From Micromonospora sp. CP22 (GTDB lineage Bacteria; Actinomycetota; Actinomycetes; Mycobacteriales; Micromonosporaceae), in assembly GCF_009712475.1 (NCBI RefSeq), contig NZ_VCJO01000001.1, forward strand, positions 558,001-622,000: 64,000 nucleotides of DNA, written 5' to 3'. Position 1 is the stretch's first letter. The number at the start of each line of letters is the position of its first letter. Below, in pieces: positions 1-8,574 of the stretch. The notes below the pieces were generated by a model, which saw nothing but the letters and a program-made list of their open reading frames with translations, did no database searches and was not told where the DNA came from. The translations under genes were made by a program, and so were the position numbers.

Positions 1-308
1 CCGATCGGGTAGAAGACCGCCCGGCCACGCATCCGCTGGAACCGGGCGATCAGATCGGTGTGGGTGTACGAGAAGACGTGCCCCATGTGCAGCTCACCCG
101 ATACGGTCGGCGGCGGGGTGTCGATCGCGTACACGTCCGACCTGCGACCACCGGGGGAGGTCGTGCCGCCTACCCGCGTCGTCGGCCGATCGCGGTCGAA
201 GGCGTACGTGCCGTCCTCCTGCCAGCGGCGCGACCAGGTCTCCTCCAGCCCGTCCAGGATCGGGCGTTCGGGGACACCGGTGCGGGCCGTCCTCGCCGTA
301 TCGGTCAT
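1..308 (-). CDS. valS: Valyl-tRNA synthetase, N-terminal part (cut by window edge)
   Basis: Class I aminoacyl-tRNA synthetase that charges tRNA-Val in the cytoplasm. Only the first 102 codons lie in the window. Residues 62-80 read through a PPPTVSG stretch into HMGH (residues 74-77), the HIGH-type ATP-binding signature of ValS, followed by FSYTHTDLIARFQRMRG, which is typical of the ValS Rossmann core. The ATG at 308 is chosen because a TACGAT hexamer lies 6 nt upstream, giving a leaderless start. The protein continues beyond base 1, so the editing and anticodon-binding domains cannot be assessed. Confidence 0.93.
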   Translation of the reverse strand, partial: MTDTARTARTGVPERPILDGLEETWSRRWQEDGTYAFDRDRPTTRVGGTTSPGGRRSDVYAIDTPPPTVSGELHMGHVFSYTHTDLIARFQRMRGRAVFYPI

Positions 309-314
309 CCGCCG

Positions 315-320
315 ATCGTA
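315..320 (-). promoter_or_regulatory. -10 element of valS (leaderless type)
   Basis: On the minus strand TACGAT is followed by exactly 6 nt (CGGCGG) and then the valS ATG. A TAnnnT hexamer this close to the start codon predicts a transcript beginning at or next to the A of ATG. No clear -35 hexamer is visible. Confidence 0.5.
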
Positions 321-371
321 GGCACCGGCACCCTGGCGGGCACGCCGAATATCCGGTCAGGAACACGCACT

Positions 372-2249
372 TCAGAGCAGCGAGTCGCGCCATTGGCGGT
401 GCAGGTCGGCGTAGCGACCACCGCTCGCGATCAGTTCGGCGGGCGGGCCGTCCTCGACGATCCGACCCCGGTCGAGGACCAGCACCCGGTCGGCGGACGC
501 CACCGTGGAGAGCCGGTGCGCGATCACCAGGGCGGTCCGGTCCCGCAGGATGCTGCCGAGGGCGTGCTGCACCAGCCGTTCGGTCGGCACGTCCAGCGAC
601 GAGGTGGCCTCGTCGAGGATCAGCACCGCCGGATCGGCCAGGAACGCCCGCGCGAAGGCGACCAACTGACGCTGTCCGGCGGAGAGGCGACCACCGCGCC
701 GGTGCACCTGTGTGGCGTACCCGTCGGGCAGCGCCGAGATGAAGTCGTGCGCGCCGATCGCCCGGGCGGCGGCCTGCACGGCGGCGTCGTCGGCGTCCGG
801 GCGGCCGAACCGGATGTTGTCCGCCACGGTGCCGCCGTACAGGTGGGTCTCCTGGGTCACCAGCACCATCGCCCGGCGCAGGTCCGCGTCGGCGACCTCG
901 CGCAGGTCCACCCCGTCGAGCGTGATCGTGCCGGTGTCCGGGTCGTGGAACCGGGCCAGCAGCTTGGCGACGGTGGACTTACCGGCACCGGTCGGCCCGA
1001 TCAGGGCCACCGTCTGCCCGGCGGGAATGGTGAGGTCCAGCCCGGTGAGGATCGGCGAGTCGGCGCGGTACCCGAACGACACCGCGTGGAAGTGGACCGC
1101 GCCGCGGTCCGGGCCGTCGGGCAGCCGCACGGGCCGGGTCGGCTCGGGGACCGACGGCCGCTCGTCGAGCACCCCGGCGAGTTTCTCCAGCGCCGCCGTG
1201 GCCGACTGGAGCGAGTTGTAGAACTGGCTGAGTTCCTGCATCGGCTCGAAGAACCGGCGCAGGTAGAGCAGGAAGGCGGCCAGCACGCCGACGCCCGTCT
1301 CGCCGCCCAGCACCCGGGCACCGCCGTAGCAGAGCACCACCGCCACAGTGACGCTGCCGATCAGCTTGATGCCGGGCGCGTACGTCGCGATCAGGCGGTA
1401 GGCGTCCCGGCTGGCGCGCCGGTAGTCGTCGTTGAGCGAGTCGAAGATGTGCTGGTTGCGTGCCTGGCGGCGGTACGCCTGAACCGCCCTGATGCCCCGC
1501 ATCGACTCGACGAAGTGGACGATGACCAGCGCCACCGCCTCCCGGGTGCGCCGATACGCGGCGGCCGAGGCGCGGGCGAACCAGCGGGACATCCAGAACA
1601 GCAGCGGGAAGGCGAGCAGCGTCACCGAGGCCAGCGGCAGGTCCAACCAGAGCAGGATGCCGGCCACCGAGACGATCGTCAGGGCGGCCATCACCAGACT
1701 CTCGACGCCCCCGTCGACCAGCTCGGCGATCGAGTCGATGTCACTGGTCAGCCGCGAGATCATCCGACCCGACGTGTAGCGCTCGTGGAACGCCACCGGC
1801 AGGTGCAGGAAGTGCGCGTACACCCGTCGGCGCAGGTCGAGCAGGACGGCCTGGCCGATCCGGGCGGAGAGGGTGAGGAAGCCACGCCGGGCCGCGTACT
1901 CGACGCCCGCCGCAGCGGCGAAGGCCACGGCCACGCCGATCAGCGGGCCGGGCTCGCCGGCCCGGAGCGGCTCGATGGCCCGGTCGATGCCGAGCATCAC
2001 CAGGTACGGCCCGGACATGGCCGCGGCGTTCTGGGTCAACAGCAGCGCGACCGCACCGCCCAGCCGGGCCCGGTGCGGGCGTAGCACGTCCGCCAGCAGT
2101 GCCCGGCTGCGGACGCGGAGCCGAGCCACCGCCGCCGGGTCGCTGTCCTCGGCGAGACTGCGGTCGGCGTGCGGATCCGGTGCCACCCCCCGCCAGTGGG
2201 CCGGGTTCGCCTCGGACGGCGGATCCGGCGCCGCCGAGGCGGCGGTCAC
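372..2249 (-). CDS. ABC exporter half-transporter, catalytically canonical Walker B subunit
   Basis: Type IV (MsbA/Sav1866-like) exporter of 625 aa: N-terminal transmembrane domain (about residues 60-340), then the ATPase domain. Walker A GPTGAGKS is at about 418-425, Walker B is LILDEATSSLD with the catalytic Glu, and the switch His is in LVIAHRLST. The signature motif is LSAGQ rather than LSGGQ. It overlaps the upstream ABC gene by 4 nt and is translated with it, so the two should form a heterodimer. The Ala in the signature fits a heterodimer with one degenerate ATP site (see partner). Substrate unknown; a drug or lipid exporter is an inference. Confidence 0.9.
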   Translation of the reverse strand: MTAASAAPDPPSEANPAHWRGVAPDPHADRSLAEDSDPAAVARLRVRSRALLADVLRPHRARLGGAVALLLTQNAAAMSGPYLVMLGIDRAIEPLRAGEPGPLIGVAVAFAAAAGVEYAARRGFLTLSARIGQAVLLDLRRRVYAHFLHLPVAFHERYTSGRMISRLTSDIDSIAELVDGGVESLVMAALTIVSVAGILLWLDLPLASVTLLAFPLLFWMSRWFARASAAAYRRTREAVALVIVHFVESMRGIRAVQAYRRQARNQHIFDSLNDDYRRASRDAYRLIATYAPGIKLIGSVTVAVVLCYGGARVLGGETGVGVLAAFLLYLRRFFEPMQELSQFYNSLQSATAALEKLAGVLDERPSVPEPTRPVRLPDGPDRGAVHFHAVSFGYRADSPILTGLDLTIPAGQTVALIGPTGAGKSTVAKLLARFHDPDTGTITLDGVDLREVADADLRRAMVLVTQETHLYGGTVADNIRFGRPDADDAAVQAAARAIGAHDFISALPDGYATQVHRRGGRLSAGQRQLVAFARAFLADPAVLILDEATSSLDVPTERLVQHALGSILRDRTALVIAHRLSTVASADRVLVLDRGRIVEDGPPAELIASGGRYADLHRQWRDSLL

Positions 2250-4099
2250 GAGCGCACCAGGGAGGAGCCGTCCGACGTCGGACCGGTCCCGGAGCGTGCG
2301 ATCGGCGGTTCGGCCGGTTCGGCCGGTTCGGCGGAGAGCAGGCCACGGTACGCGGGCACGGTGGCGAGCAGCTCGGTGTGGGTACCGACAGCGGTGATCC
2401 GGCCGTGCTCCAGTAACGCCACCCGGTCGGCCAGCGCGATGGTGGAGGGACGGTGCACCACCAGCAGCGCGGTGGTGTTCCGCAGCACCCGCTTGAGCGC
2501 CTCCTCCACCAGCGCCTCGGTGTGCACGTCGAGCGCGGAGAGCGGGTCGTCGAGGACGAGCACGGCGGGGCGGATCAACACCGCTCGGGCGAGGGCGAGC
2601 CGTTGCCGCTGGCCGCCGGAGAGCGACAGGCCCTGCTCACCGAGTCGGGTACGCAGTCCCCACGGCAGGTCGTACGCGAATTCGGCCTGGGCCAGTGCCA
2701 GGGCGGCGCGGACCTCGTCCTCGCTGGCGTCGGATCGGCCCAGGGTGAGGTTCTCCCACACCGACATGGAGAACAGTGTCGGCTCCTCGAAGGCGAAACC
2801 GACCAGGCCACGAAGTGAGGCCAACCGCAGGTCGCGCAGGTCGTGCCCGTCGAGGGTGATGCGCCCGGTGCTGACCTCGTGCAGCCGGGGCACCAGGGAC
2901 AACAGGGTGCTCTTGCCGCTGCCGGTGGCACCGACCACGGCCAGGGTCTCGCCCGGCTCGACGGTGAGGTCGAGCCCGCGCAGCACCGGGAGGGCGTTGC
3001 CCGGATAGCGGAAACCCACCCCCTCGAAGCGGAGTCGACCGCGTACAGCCGAGCGGGCCAGCGCGATGGCGACCGGCCGGTCCACGATGGCCGGGCGGCT
3101 GTCCAGCACGTCCTGGATCCGGTCGGCGGCGGTGGCCGCCTCCTGCCCGTTGGCGATGATCCAGCCCAGTGACTGCACCGGCCAGATGAGCATCAACTGA
3201 AGGCTGACGAAGGCGATGAGCTGGCCGATGGTGAGCCGGCCGTCGGCGACCGCGGCGGCACCGGCCACCAGGACCACGCCCAGGGTCAGGTTCGGCACCA
3301 GACCGAGCAGCGCGGAGGTGCGGGCGAGCAGCCGTCCCTTGCCGATCCCGATGTCGTGCAACGCTTCGGTGTCGGCCGCGAACCGGGCGGCCAGTTGCGG
3401 TCCCCGCCCGTACGCTTTCATCGTGCGCAGGCCCTGCGCGGTCTCCTCGACCAGGGTGGCCACGTCACCCTGCTGGTCCTGCATGCGGCGGGACGCGACG
3501 TGATAGTGCCGGCCGAAGCGGCGGGCGATCAGGAAGAGCGGCACCGCGCTGGCCGCCACCAGCAGGCCGAGCGCGGGATGCAGCCGGATCAGCAGCACCA
3601 CCACGGCCAGGTAGGTGACCAGGTTCAGGATGAGGAAGAACAGGCCGAAGGAGAGGAACCGGCGCAGCACCGACAGGTCGCTGGTGATCCGGGAGAGCAG
3701 CTGCCCGGACGGCCACCGGTCGTGGAACCCGGCCGACAGTCGTTGCAGGTGGGCGTAGACGTCGGTGCGGATGGCCGCCTCCATCGCCACCGAGGACGAC
3801 GACTGCATCCAACGCCGAATGAAGATGAGCACCGCTTCGGCCAGCCCGAGCAGCAACGCCAGCCCGGCCAGCAGGAAGAGCCCGGTCAGGTCACGCCGGG
3901 CCACCGGCCCGTCGACGACCCGTTGCGCCACCAGGGGGACAGCGAGGCCGGCGGCGGTGGAGGTCAGCCCGGCGAGCATCAACCAACCGAACTCGGCCAG
4001 GTGCGGGCGTAGGTAGCGGCGCAGGCGCCAGAGGTTGCGCAGGGGATGTCGACGGATCTCGCCCCGGTCGGCCGGGCCGCCGCCGCTCCCCGCAGCCAC
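2246..4099 (-). CDS. ABC exporter half-transporter, subunit with degenerate Walker B
   Basis: Second half-transporter, 617 aa: transmembrane domain followed by an ATPase with Walker A GATGSGKS, canonical signature LSGGQRQ and Walker B VLVLDDPLSALD. The usual catalytic Glu after the Walker B Asp is replaced by Asp, as in the degenerate subunits of the BmrCD, LmrCD and TM287/288 families. The GTG start at 4099 follows TACCGT by 6 nt, so the transcript is probably leaderless. Its stop overlaps the downstream subunit start by 4 nt. The C-terminal tail holds a short AEPAEPAEP run. Together the pair forms one exporter at the membrane. Confidence 0.9.
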   Translation of the reverse strand: MAAGSGGGPADRGEIRRHPLRNLWRLRRYLRPHLAEFGWLMLAGLTSTAAGLAVPLVAQRVVDGPVARRDLTGLFLLAGLALLLGLAEAVLIFIRRWMQSSSSVAMEAAIRTDVYAHLQRLSAGFHDRWPSGQLLSRITSDLSVLRRFLSFGLFFLILNLVTYLAVVVLLIRLHPALGLLVAASAVPLFLIARRFGRHYHVASRRMQDQQGDVATLVEETAQGLRTMKAYGRGPQLAARFAADTEALHDIGIGKGRLLARTSALLGLVPNLTLGVVLVAGAAAVADGRLTIGQLIAFVSLQLMLIWPVQSLGWIIANGQEAATAADRIQDVLDSRPAIVDRPVAIALARSAVRGRLRFEGVGFRYPGNALPVLRGLDLTVEPGETLAVVGATGSGKSTLLSLVPRLHEVSTGRITLDGHDLRDLRLASLRGLVGFAFEEPTLFSMSVWENLTLGRSDASEDEVRAALALAQAEFAYDLPWGLRTRLGEQGLSLSGGQRQRLALARAVLIRPAVLVLDDPLSALDVHTEALVEEALKRVLRNTTALLVVHRPSTIALADRVALLEHGRITAVGTHTELLATVPAYRGLLSAEPAEPAEPPIARSGTGPTSDGSSLVRS

Positions 4100-4105
4100 T
4101 ATCCG

Positions 4106-4111
4106 ACGGTA
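4106..4111 (-). promoter_or_regulatory. -10 element of the ABC exporter operon (leaderless type)
   Basis: Minus-strand TACCGT, then 6 nt (CGGATA), then the GTG start at 4099. This drives both exporter genes and leaves no room for a Shine-Dalgarno sequence. Confidence 0.5.
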
Positions 4112-4233
4112 GCCGCATTTGGCTGCGCCGCCGCTGTCAGCTTGCCGTCAGCTCCCGCTGGGCGTCCGTACTCCTCCGGTCGCTCCTGACGCCGCGTGGC
4201 CGTCAAGCTCGACCCCTGTCTCCCCCTCACCCC

Positions 4234-4356
4234 CTTTGCTCTGCTTCAACCCACGCAACGGTCACCCTCTGTGCCGGGTGGCGGCTTTGTGATTGGCGCG
4301 CCGCCGGCGCGATGGCGCTGGTCACCGGCTGGTGCGTGGAGTGAAGCAGAGCAAAG
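4234..4356. repeat. Long inverted repeat in a 337-bp gene-free gap (MITE-like or structured RNA)
   Basis: The gap 4100-4436 has no convincing gene. It contains two 24-nt arms: 4234-4257 (CTTTGCTCTGCTTCA, then AC, then CCACGCA) and 4333-4356 (TGCGTGG, then AG, then TGAAGCAGAGCAAAG). They are exact reverse complements apart from the central 2 nt. The 75-nt interior is GC-rich and holds further short palindromes. No target-site duplication is obvious. It could be a miniature transposon, a dispersed genomic repeat or a transcribed hairpin. Confidence 0.7.
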
Positions 4357-4436
4357 CGTGCGGTTGGGGCATGGTCACCCGGCAGGCGTCCGGCGGCGGT
4401 CGTCGCACACCGTGACGGTTACCCAGTGTGACATTT

Positions 4437-4952
4437 CTAGCCGAGGTGTTCGTGGTCGAGGAGCCAGCGTTTCACCGGCAGCCCCCAGCGGTAGCCGCCG
4501 AGCGTGCCGTCGGTGCGCAGCACCCGGTGGCAGGGGACGAAGAGCGCCGCGGCATTGCGGGCGCAGGCCGCCGCGGCGGCGCGTACCGCCATGGGTCGGC
4601 CGGCCAGCGCGGCGTACCCGGTGTAGGTGACCGGCGCACCCGGTTTGACGTCGCGCAGCACCCGCCAGGCGTGTGCCATGAACGCTCCGCCGGTGTGCTG
4701 TTCGACCGGGACGTCGTCGATCGCGACCAGATCACCGGCGAGGTACGCGGCGACCGCCGCGGTGACCGGGCCGAGATCCGGCCGCTGTCGCGGCTCGCCG
4801 CGCAGGCTCGGGTGCACCAGGGGCAGCAGGGTCGCCGGGTCCGTGGTGAAACCCGACGCCCGTACCGCGCCGTCCGGACCGACCAGGACGGCGAACGGTC
4901 CGACAGGCGTGTCGACGACCGCGCTGTCGATCGAGCTGATCGTGCTGTTCAT
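4437..4952 (-). CDS. ogt: Methylated-DNA--protein-cysteine S-methyltransferase
   Basis: Suicide repair protein that removes alkyl groups from O6-alkylguanine. The 171-aa protein carries the acceptor motif PCHRV (Cys at about residue 141) followed by the family tail GGYRWGLPVKRWLLDHE. The start is the ATG at 4952, which overlaps the upstream Ada/AlkA stop (ATGA) and has GGAGGT 5 nt before it. A TTG 12 nt further upstream would put the Shine-Dalgarno inside the gene and is not preferred. Coupling to the Ada/AlkA gene makes an adaptive-response operon. Confidence 0.93.
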   Translation of the reverse strand: MNSTISSIDSAVVDTPVGPFAVLVGPDGAVRASGFTTDPATLLPLVHPSLRGEPRQRPDLGPVTAAVAAYLAGDLVAIDDVPVEQHTGGAFMAHAWRVLRDVKPGAPVTYTGYAALAGRPMAVRAAAAACARNAAALFVPCHRVLRTDGTLGGYRWGLPVKRWLLDHEHLG

Positions 4953-6376
4953 GCTGACCTCCAAAGGCGGATCACGGCGTACGACCGCCAGGGGCGCCAG
5001 CGGGCCGCGTACTCGTCAAGGGTTCTGGGATCGTCCGTAAGTCCCGAGGCGGCGGCTCCCCGGCGGACCGCGAGGTCGGTGGGGAGGAACGTGTCGGGGT
5101 CGCCGAGCGTGCGCATTGCCACATAGCCGGCCGTCCAGGCGCCGATGCCCGGGATCTCGGTCAGCCGCCGCACCGTCTCCGCCCGGTCCCCGCCCGGCTC
5201 CAGGTCGATCTCGCCCGCCGCGACCGCCCGCGCCACCGCCCGGATCGTCTCGCGTCGACCCGCCGGCATCCGGAACCCCGAATCCGGCACCTCAAGCACC
5301 TCCTCGGCGGTGGGGAATCCGGACAGTGTGCCGTTGCCCGGCTCACCGTGGGCCTCGCGGAGCAGGTGCCTGAGCGTGGTGCGGGCGGAGGCCAGCGACA
5401 CCTGCTGGGTGGCGATGGCGCGGACGGCGATCTCGAAGCCGTCCACCGCGCGGGGTACGCGTACCCCCGGCTCCGCCGCCACGGAGGCGGCCAGCGCGGG
5501 GTCGTCGGCGAGCGTGTCGTCGACGGCGACCGGGTCCGCGTCCAGGTCGAACAGGCGTCGGCACCGGGCCACGGCGGGAGCCAGGTCGCGTAGGTCGGTC
5601 AGGCGCAGCGTCGCCGCCACGTGACCGACCGCCGGGGTGAGCGTGGCCTCGCCGGGGCCGTGCGGCAACCGCAGACCCCGGCGGTACGCCCCGTCGACCA
5701 CCTCGTCGACCCCGGGCAGCGTCCGGCGGGCGAAGAAGTCGAGCAACGCGGCGGCATGCAGCGGCGGACGGTACGCCAGCCGCAGGGTGACCGTGCCCGC
5801 ACCACCGACCGCAGCGTCCTTACCGGCCCGTAGTTGCGACGGCGCGGCCCCGTACACCGCGCGTACGGTGTCGTTGAACTGCCGGACGCTGCCGAACCCG
5901 GCGGCGAACGCGATCTCGGCCAGGCCCAGCCCGGTCGTCTCGATCAGGGTGCGGGCGGTCTGCGCCCGCTGCGCCCGGGCCAGTGACAGCGGTCCCGCGC
6001 CGAGTTCCGCCCGCAGCATCCGGTGCAGGTGCCGCTCGGTGTAGCCGAGTCGGGCGGCCAGCCCGGGCACCCCGTCGCGGTCGACCACGCCGTCGGCGAT
6101 CAGCCGCATCGCCCGGCCCACCACGTCGGCCCGTACGTCCCACTGCGGTGAGCCGGGGGAGGCGTCCGGGCGACAGCGGCGGCAGGCGCGCAACCCGGCC
6201 CGCTGGGCCGCCGCCGACGACGGGAAGAAACGGACGTTGCGCCGCTTCGGCGTCACCGCCGGACAGGACGGCCGGCAGTAGATCCCGGTCGAGGTCACGC
6301 CGGTGTAGAACCAGCCGTCGAATCGCTGGTCACGGCTGTCGACGGCCCGGTAACACCGCTCGAAGTCCAACTCCAC
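4949..6376 (-). CDS. Ada-type sensor/AraC regulator fused to AlkA 3-methyladenine DNA glycosylase
   Basis: About 475 aa with three modules. The Ada metal-binding domain has zinc ligands Cys34, Cys38, Cys65 and Cys68 (CRPSC and CRRC) and would accept methyl groups from phosphotriesters. An AraC-type helix-turn-helix follows (about residues 85-180). The C-terminal AlkA glycosylase (about 195-475) has the helix-hairpin-helix LTEIPGIGAWTAGY and the catalytic Asp in FLPTDLAVRRG. It senses methylation, activates transcription and excises alkylated bases. The GTG at 6376 begins the conserved ELDFERCYRAV segment; longer readings add non-conserved sequence. Its stop overlaps ogt. Confidence 0.92.
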   Translation of the reverse strand: MELDFERCYRAVDSRDQRFDGWFYTGVTSTGIYCRPSCPAVTPKRRNVRFFPSSAAAQRAGLRACRRCRPDASPGSPQWDVRADVVGRAMRLIADGVVDRDGVPGLAARLGYTERHLHRMLRAELGAGPLSLARAQRAQTARTLIETTGLGLAEIAFAAGFGSVRQFNDTVRAVYGAAPSQLRAGKDAAVGGAGTVTLRLAYRPPLHAAALLDFFARRTLPGVDEVVDGAYRRGLRLPHGPGEATLTPAVGHVAATLRLTDLRDLAPAVARCRRLFDLDADPVAVDDTLADDPALAASVAAEPGVRVPRAVDGFEIAVRAIATQQVSLASARTTLRHLLREAHGEPGNGTLSGFPTAEEVLEVPDSGFRMPAGRRETIRAVARAVAAGEIDLEPGGDRAETVRRLTEIPGIGAWTAGYVAMRTLGDPDTFLPTDLAVRRGAAASGLTDDPRTLDEYAARWRPWRSYAVIRLWRSA

Positions 6377-6507
6377 GCCACCGATGATGCGCCTGCGCAC
6401 ACCCGTCCGGCTCGCGGAAATCGGACCACACCGTGGTGCCGAGCGGCACGCGGAATTGTCGGTTGTCGTGGGTAGCGTGCGGCCACCAACTCCAGAAGGG
6501 TGCGGCA

Positions 6508-6990
6508 ATGGTTAGCGTGGCGGGTCGGGCGACGTCGAGGCACGAGCACCCACCGCTCGACCCGACAGTGGTCCAACGCTTCTACGACCGGATGCGTGCC
6601 GTCGCCCCCGCCGCGGTCGGCGCCATCGAGCGGGACCGCGCCGACGACCCGGGGCGTGCCTTCAGCGACACCGCCTGCGGTCGGCTGGTCGGGTCGCTCG
6701 ACCAGGACGGGGTTCGCGCGCTCGGGATGTGGGTGCACCACTGGTGCATGCGCTTCTACGACGACGACACCCGGGCGGCGCTGCGGCTGCTCCGGGAGAT
6801 CGCCGCCCGCCCGCGGCTCGGCTGGACCGCCGACGAGGTGCACTGGATGCTCGGCGAGTCGCAGCAGGCGGGCCCCGCCGCCGACGCCCGGTTCACGCTG
6901 CCGCTGGCCGCTGCGGCCGAACTCGCCCCGGACGCGCTGCGGGTCGATCTGCTGGTGCCGCAGCAACGGCGGCCCCGGCACGACCGGTGA
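6508..6990 (+). CDS. Hypothetical protein (160 aa)
   Basis: Not recognised. The ATG at 6508 has GAAGGG about 7 nt upstream. The product is soluble-looking, with no membrane segment or signal peptide. It is rich in Arg, Asp and Ala, with a WVHHWCMRFYDDDTRAALRLLREI stretch (written here as two adjacent parts of a probable helix) and a second helix TADEVHWMLGESQ. It lies divergent from the Ada/AlkA gene and upstream of ychF. No catalytic motif can be named. Confidence 0.6.
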   Translation: MVSVAGRATSRHEHPPLDPTVVQRFYDRMRAVAPAAVGAIERDRADDPGRAFSDTACGRLVGSLDQDGVRALGMWVHHWCMRFYDDDTRAALRLLREIAARPRLGWTADEVHWMLGESQQAGPAADARFTLPLAAAAELAPDALRVDLLVPQQRRPRHDR

Positions 6991-7027
6991 CACCCGCCTA
7001 CCTGTCGGTGGCCCGGCGGTAACCGCG

Positions 7028-7033
7028 TAAGCT
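7028..7033 (+). promoter_or_regulatory. -10 element of ychF (leaderless type)
   Basis: TAAGCT followed by 8 nt and the GTG start of ychF. No Shine-Dalgarno precedes the GTG. Confidence 0.45.
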
Positions 7034-7041
7034 GGCTCGTC

Positions 7042-8127
7042 GTGAGTCTCACCATCGGCATCGTCGGCCTGCCCAACGTCGGCAAGAGCACCCTGTTCAA
7101 CGCGCTGACCAAGAACGACGTGCTCGCCGCGAACTACCCGTTCGCCACCATCGAGCCCAACGTCGGCGTGGTCGGGCTGCCCGACGAACGGCTGGACAAG
7201 CTCGCCGAGATCTTCGGTTCGCAGAAGGTGATCCCCGCCCCGGTGTCGTTCGTCGACATCGCTGGTCTGGTGCGTGGCGCCTCCAAGGGGCAGGGGCGGG
7301 GCAACGCCTTCCTGGCCAACATCCGGGACGCCTCGGCGATCTGCCAGGTGGTGCGAGCCTTCTCCGACCCGAACGTGGTGCACGTCGACGGCAAGGTCTC
7401 CCCGGCCGACGACATCGAGACGATCAACACCGAGTTGATCCTGGCCGACCTCCAGACGCTGGAGAAGGCGCTGCCCCGGTTGGAGAAGGAGGCCAAGCTC
7501 CGCAAGGACCGGGCCGCCGCGGTGGACGCCGCCCGCAAGGCCGTCGAGGTCCTCGACGGGGGCACCACCCTCTACGTCGGTGCGGCGGCAGCCGGCGTCG
7601 AGTTGGCGCACCTGCGTGAGCTGCACCTGCTCACCACCAAGCCGTTCCTCTACGTCTTCAACGTCGACGAGGCGGAGCTGAACAACGCCGAGTTCCTTGC
7701 CGAACTGCGCGCACTGGTGGCACCGGCCGAGGCGGTCTTCATGGACGCCAAGATCGAATCCGAGCTGGTGGACCTGCCCGAGGAGGAGGCCCGGGAGCTG
7801 CTGGAGTCGATCGGGCAGTCCGAGCCGGGGCTGGACCAGTTGGTCCGGGTCGGCTTCCGGACGCTCGGCCTCCAGACGTACCTCACTGCCGGGCCCAAGG
7901 AAGCACGGGCCTGGACCGTGCCGGTCGGCGCGACCGCACCGGAGGCCGCCGGGGTGATCCACTCCGACTTCCAGCGCGGCTTCATCAAGGCCGAGGTCGT
8001 CTCCTACCTCGACCTGGTCGAGGCCGGCTCGATGGCGGCGGCCAAGGCGGCGGGCAAGGTCCGCATCGAGGGCAAGGAGTACGTGATGCAGGACGGCGAC
8101 GTCGTCGAGTTCCGTTTCAACGTCTGA
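7042..8127 (+). CDS. ychF: Redox-regulated ribosome-binding ATPase YchF (OLA1 family)
   Basis: Obg-superfamily P-loop protein of 361 aa, the usual length. G1 is GLPNVGKSTLFN, directly followed by ALTKNDVLAANYPFATIEPN, as in all YchF proteins. The G4 motif is NVDE instead of NKxD, the feature linked to ATP rather than GTP preference. A coiled-coil region lies at about residues 130-180 and a C-terminal TGS domain contains HSDFQRGFIKAEVVSY. It binds ribosomes and acts in translation and stress control. The GTG start has a leaderless-type promoter. Confidence 0.97.
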   Translation: MSLTIGIVGLPNVGKSTLFNALTKNDVLAANYPFATIEPNVGVVGLPDERLDKLAEIFGSQKVIPAPVSFVDIAGLVRGASKGQGRGNAFLANIRDASAICQVVRAFSDPNVVHVDGKVSPADDIETINTELILADLQTLEKALPRLEKEAKLRKDRAAAVDAARKAVEVLDGGTTLYVGAAAAGVELAHLRELHLLTTKPFLYVFNVDEAELNNAEFLAELRALVAPAEAVFMDAKIESELVDLPEEEARELLESIGQSEPGLDQLVRVGFRTLGLQTYLTAGPKEARAWTVPVGATAPEAAGVIHSDFQRGFIKAEVVSYLDLVEAGSMAAAKAAGKVRIEGKEYVMQDGDVVEFRFNV

Positions 8128-8166
8128 GTCCCGCGCACCAGGTCGAACAGGGTGTGGACGGTCGGC

Positions 8167-8532
8167 TCAGCTGCTGATGTAGTGCAGGATCACGTTGTGC
8201 ACATGGTGGCTCTTCTGGTCGCCCCGGAACTCCACCTCATAGGTCTGCGCGCCGACGTGGATGGCGATCGCGCCGGTGGAGAAGAAGGACCCGCCCCATG
8301 ACTTGTTGCTGACCACGCTCACGCTGGTGATCTTCGAGTACGGGATGCTGGTGATCGCGTACTTCTTGCCGATGAACGAGCGGTCCTGGATGATCACCCG
8401 CCGGTCGGTCAGCCCGATGAACCCGGTGCCGGTGCCGACGGCGTCGTACACGGCGATGATCTGTTCCCCGTCGAGCAGGCCGCTCTGGATCTGCTGGAAC
8501 TGCTCCTTGCGGTCATACGTCGCGTTCGTCAT
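8167..8532 (-). CDS. Small PH-domain-like protein
   Basis: About 121 aa. The pattern of an initial helix (FQQIQSGLLDGEQI), a strand pair ending in GLTDRRVIIQD, and the strand IPYSKITSVSVV resembles bacterial PH-like domains (bPH/YokE type). No signal peptide or membrane segment is present, so it is probably cytoplasmic. The ATG at 8532 is preferred over a GTG three codons upstream; neither has a strong ribosome-binding site. Ligand and role are unknown. Confidence 0.75.
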   Translation of the reverse strand: MTNATYDRKEQFQQIQSGLLDGEQIIAVYDAVGTGTGFIGLTDRRVIIQDRSFIGKKYAITSIPYSKITSVSVVSNKSWGGSFFSTGAIAIHVGAQTYEVEFRGDQKSHHVHNVILHYISS

Positions 8533-8574
8533 GTACGCCACGGTAGGTGGTCGATGCCACCAATCAAGATCGGC

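Noticed and set aside
60..2084. 674-codon open frame on the plus strand across valS and the ABC exporter genes
   Set aside because: It is antisense to clear coding regions, has Arg/Gly/Pro/Val-rich random composition typical of GC-rich shadow frames, and shows no motif.
4953..4964. TTG start four codons upstream for ogt
   Set aside because: It would place the GGAGGT ribosome-binding site inside the coding sequence; the ATG at 4952 has ideal spacing and an ATGA overlap.
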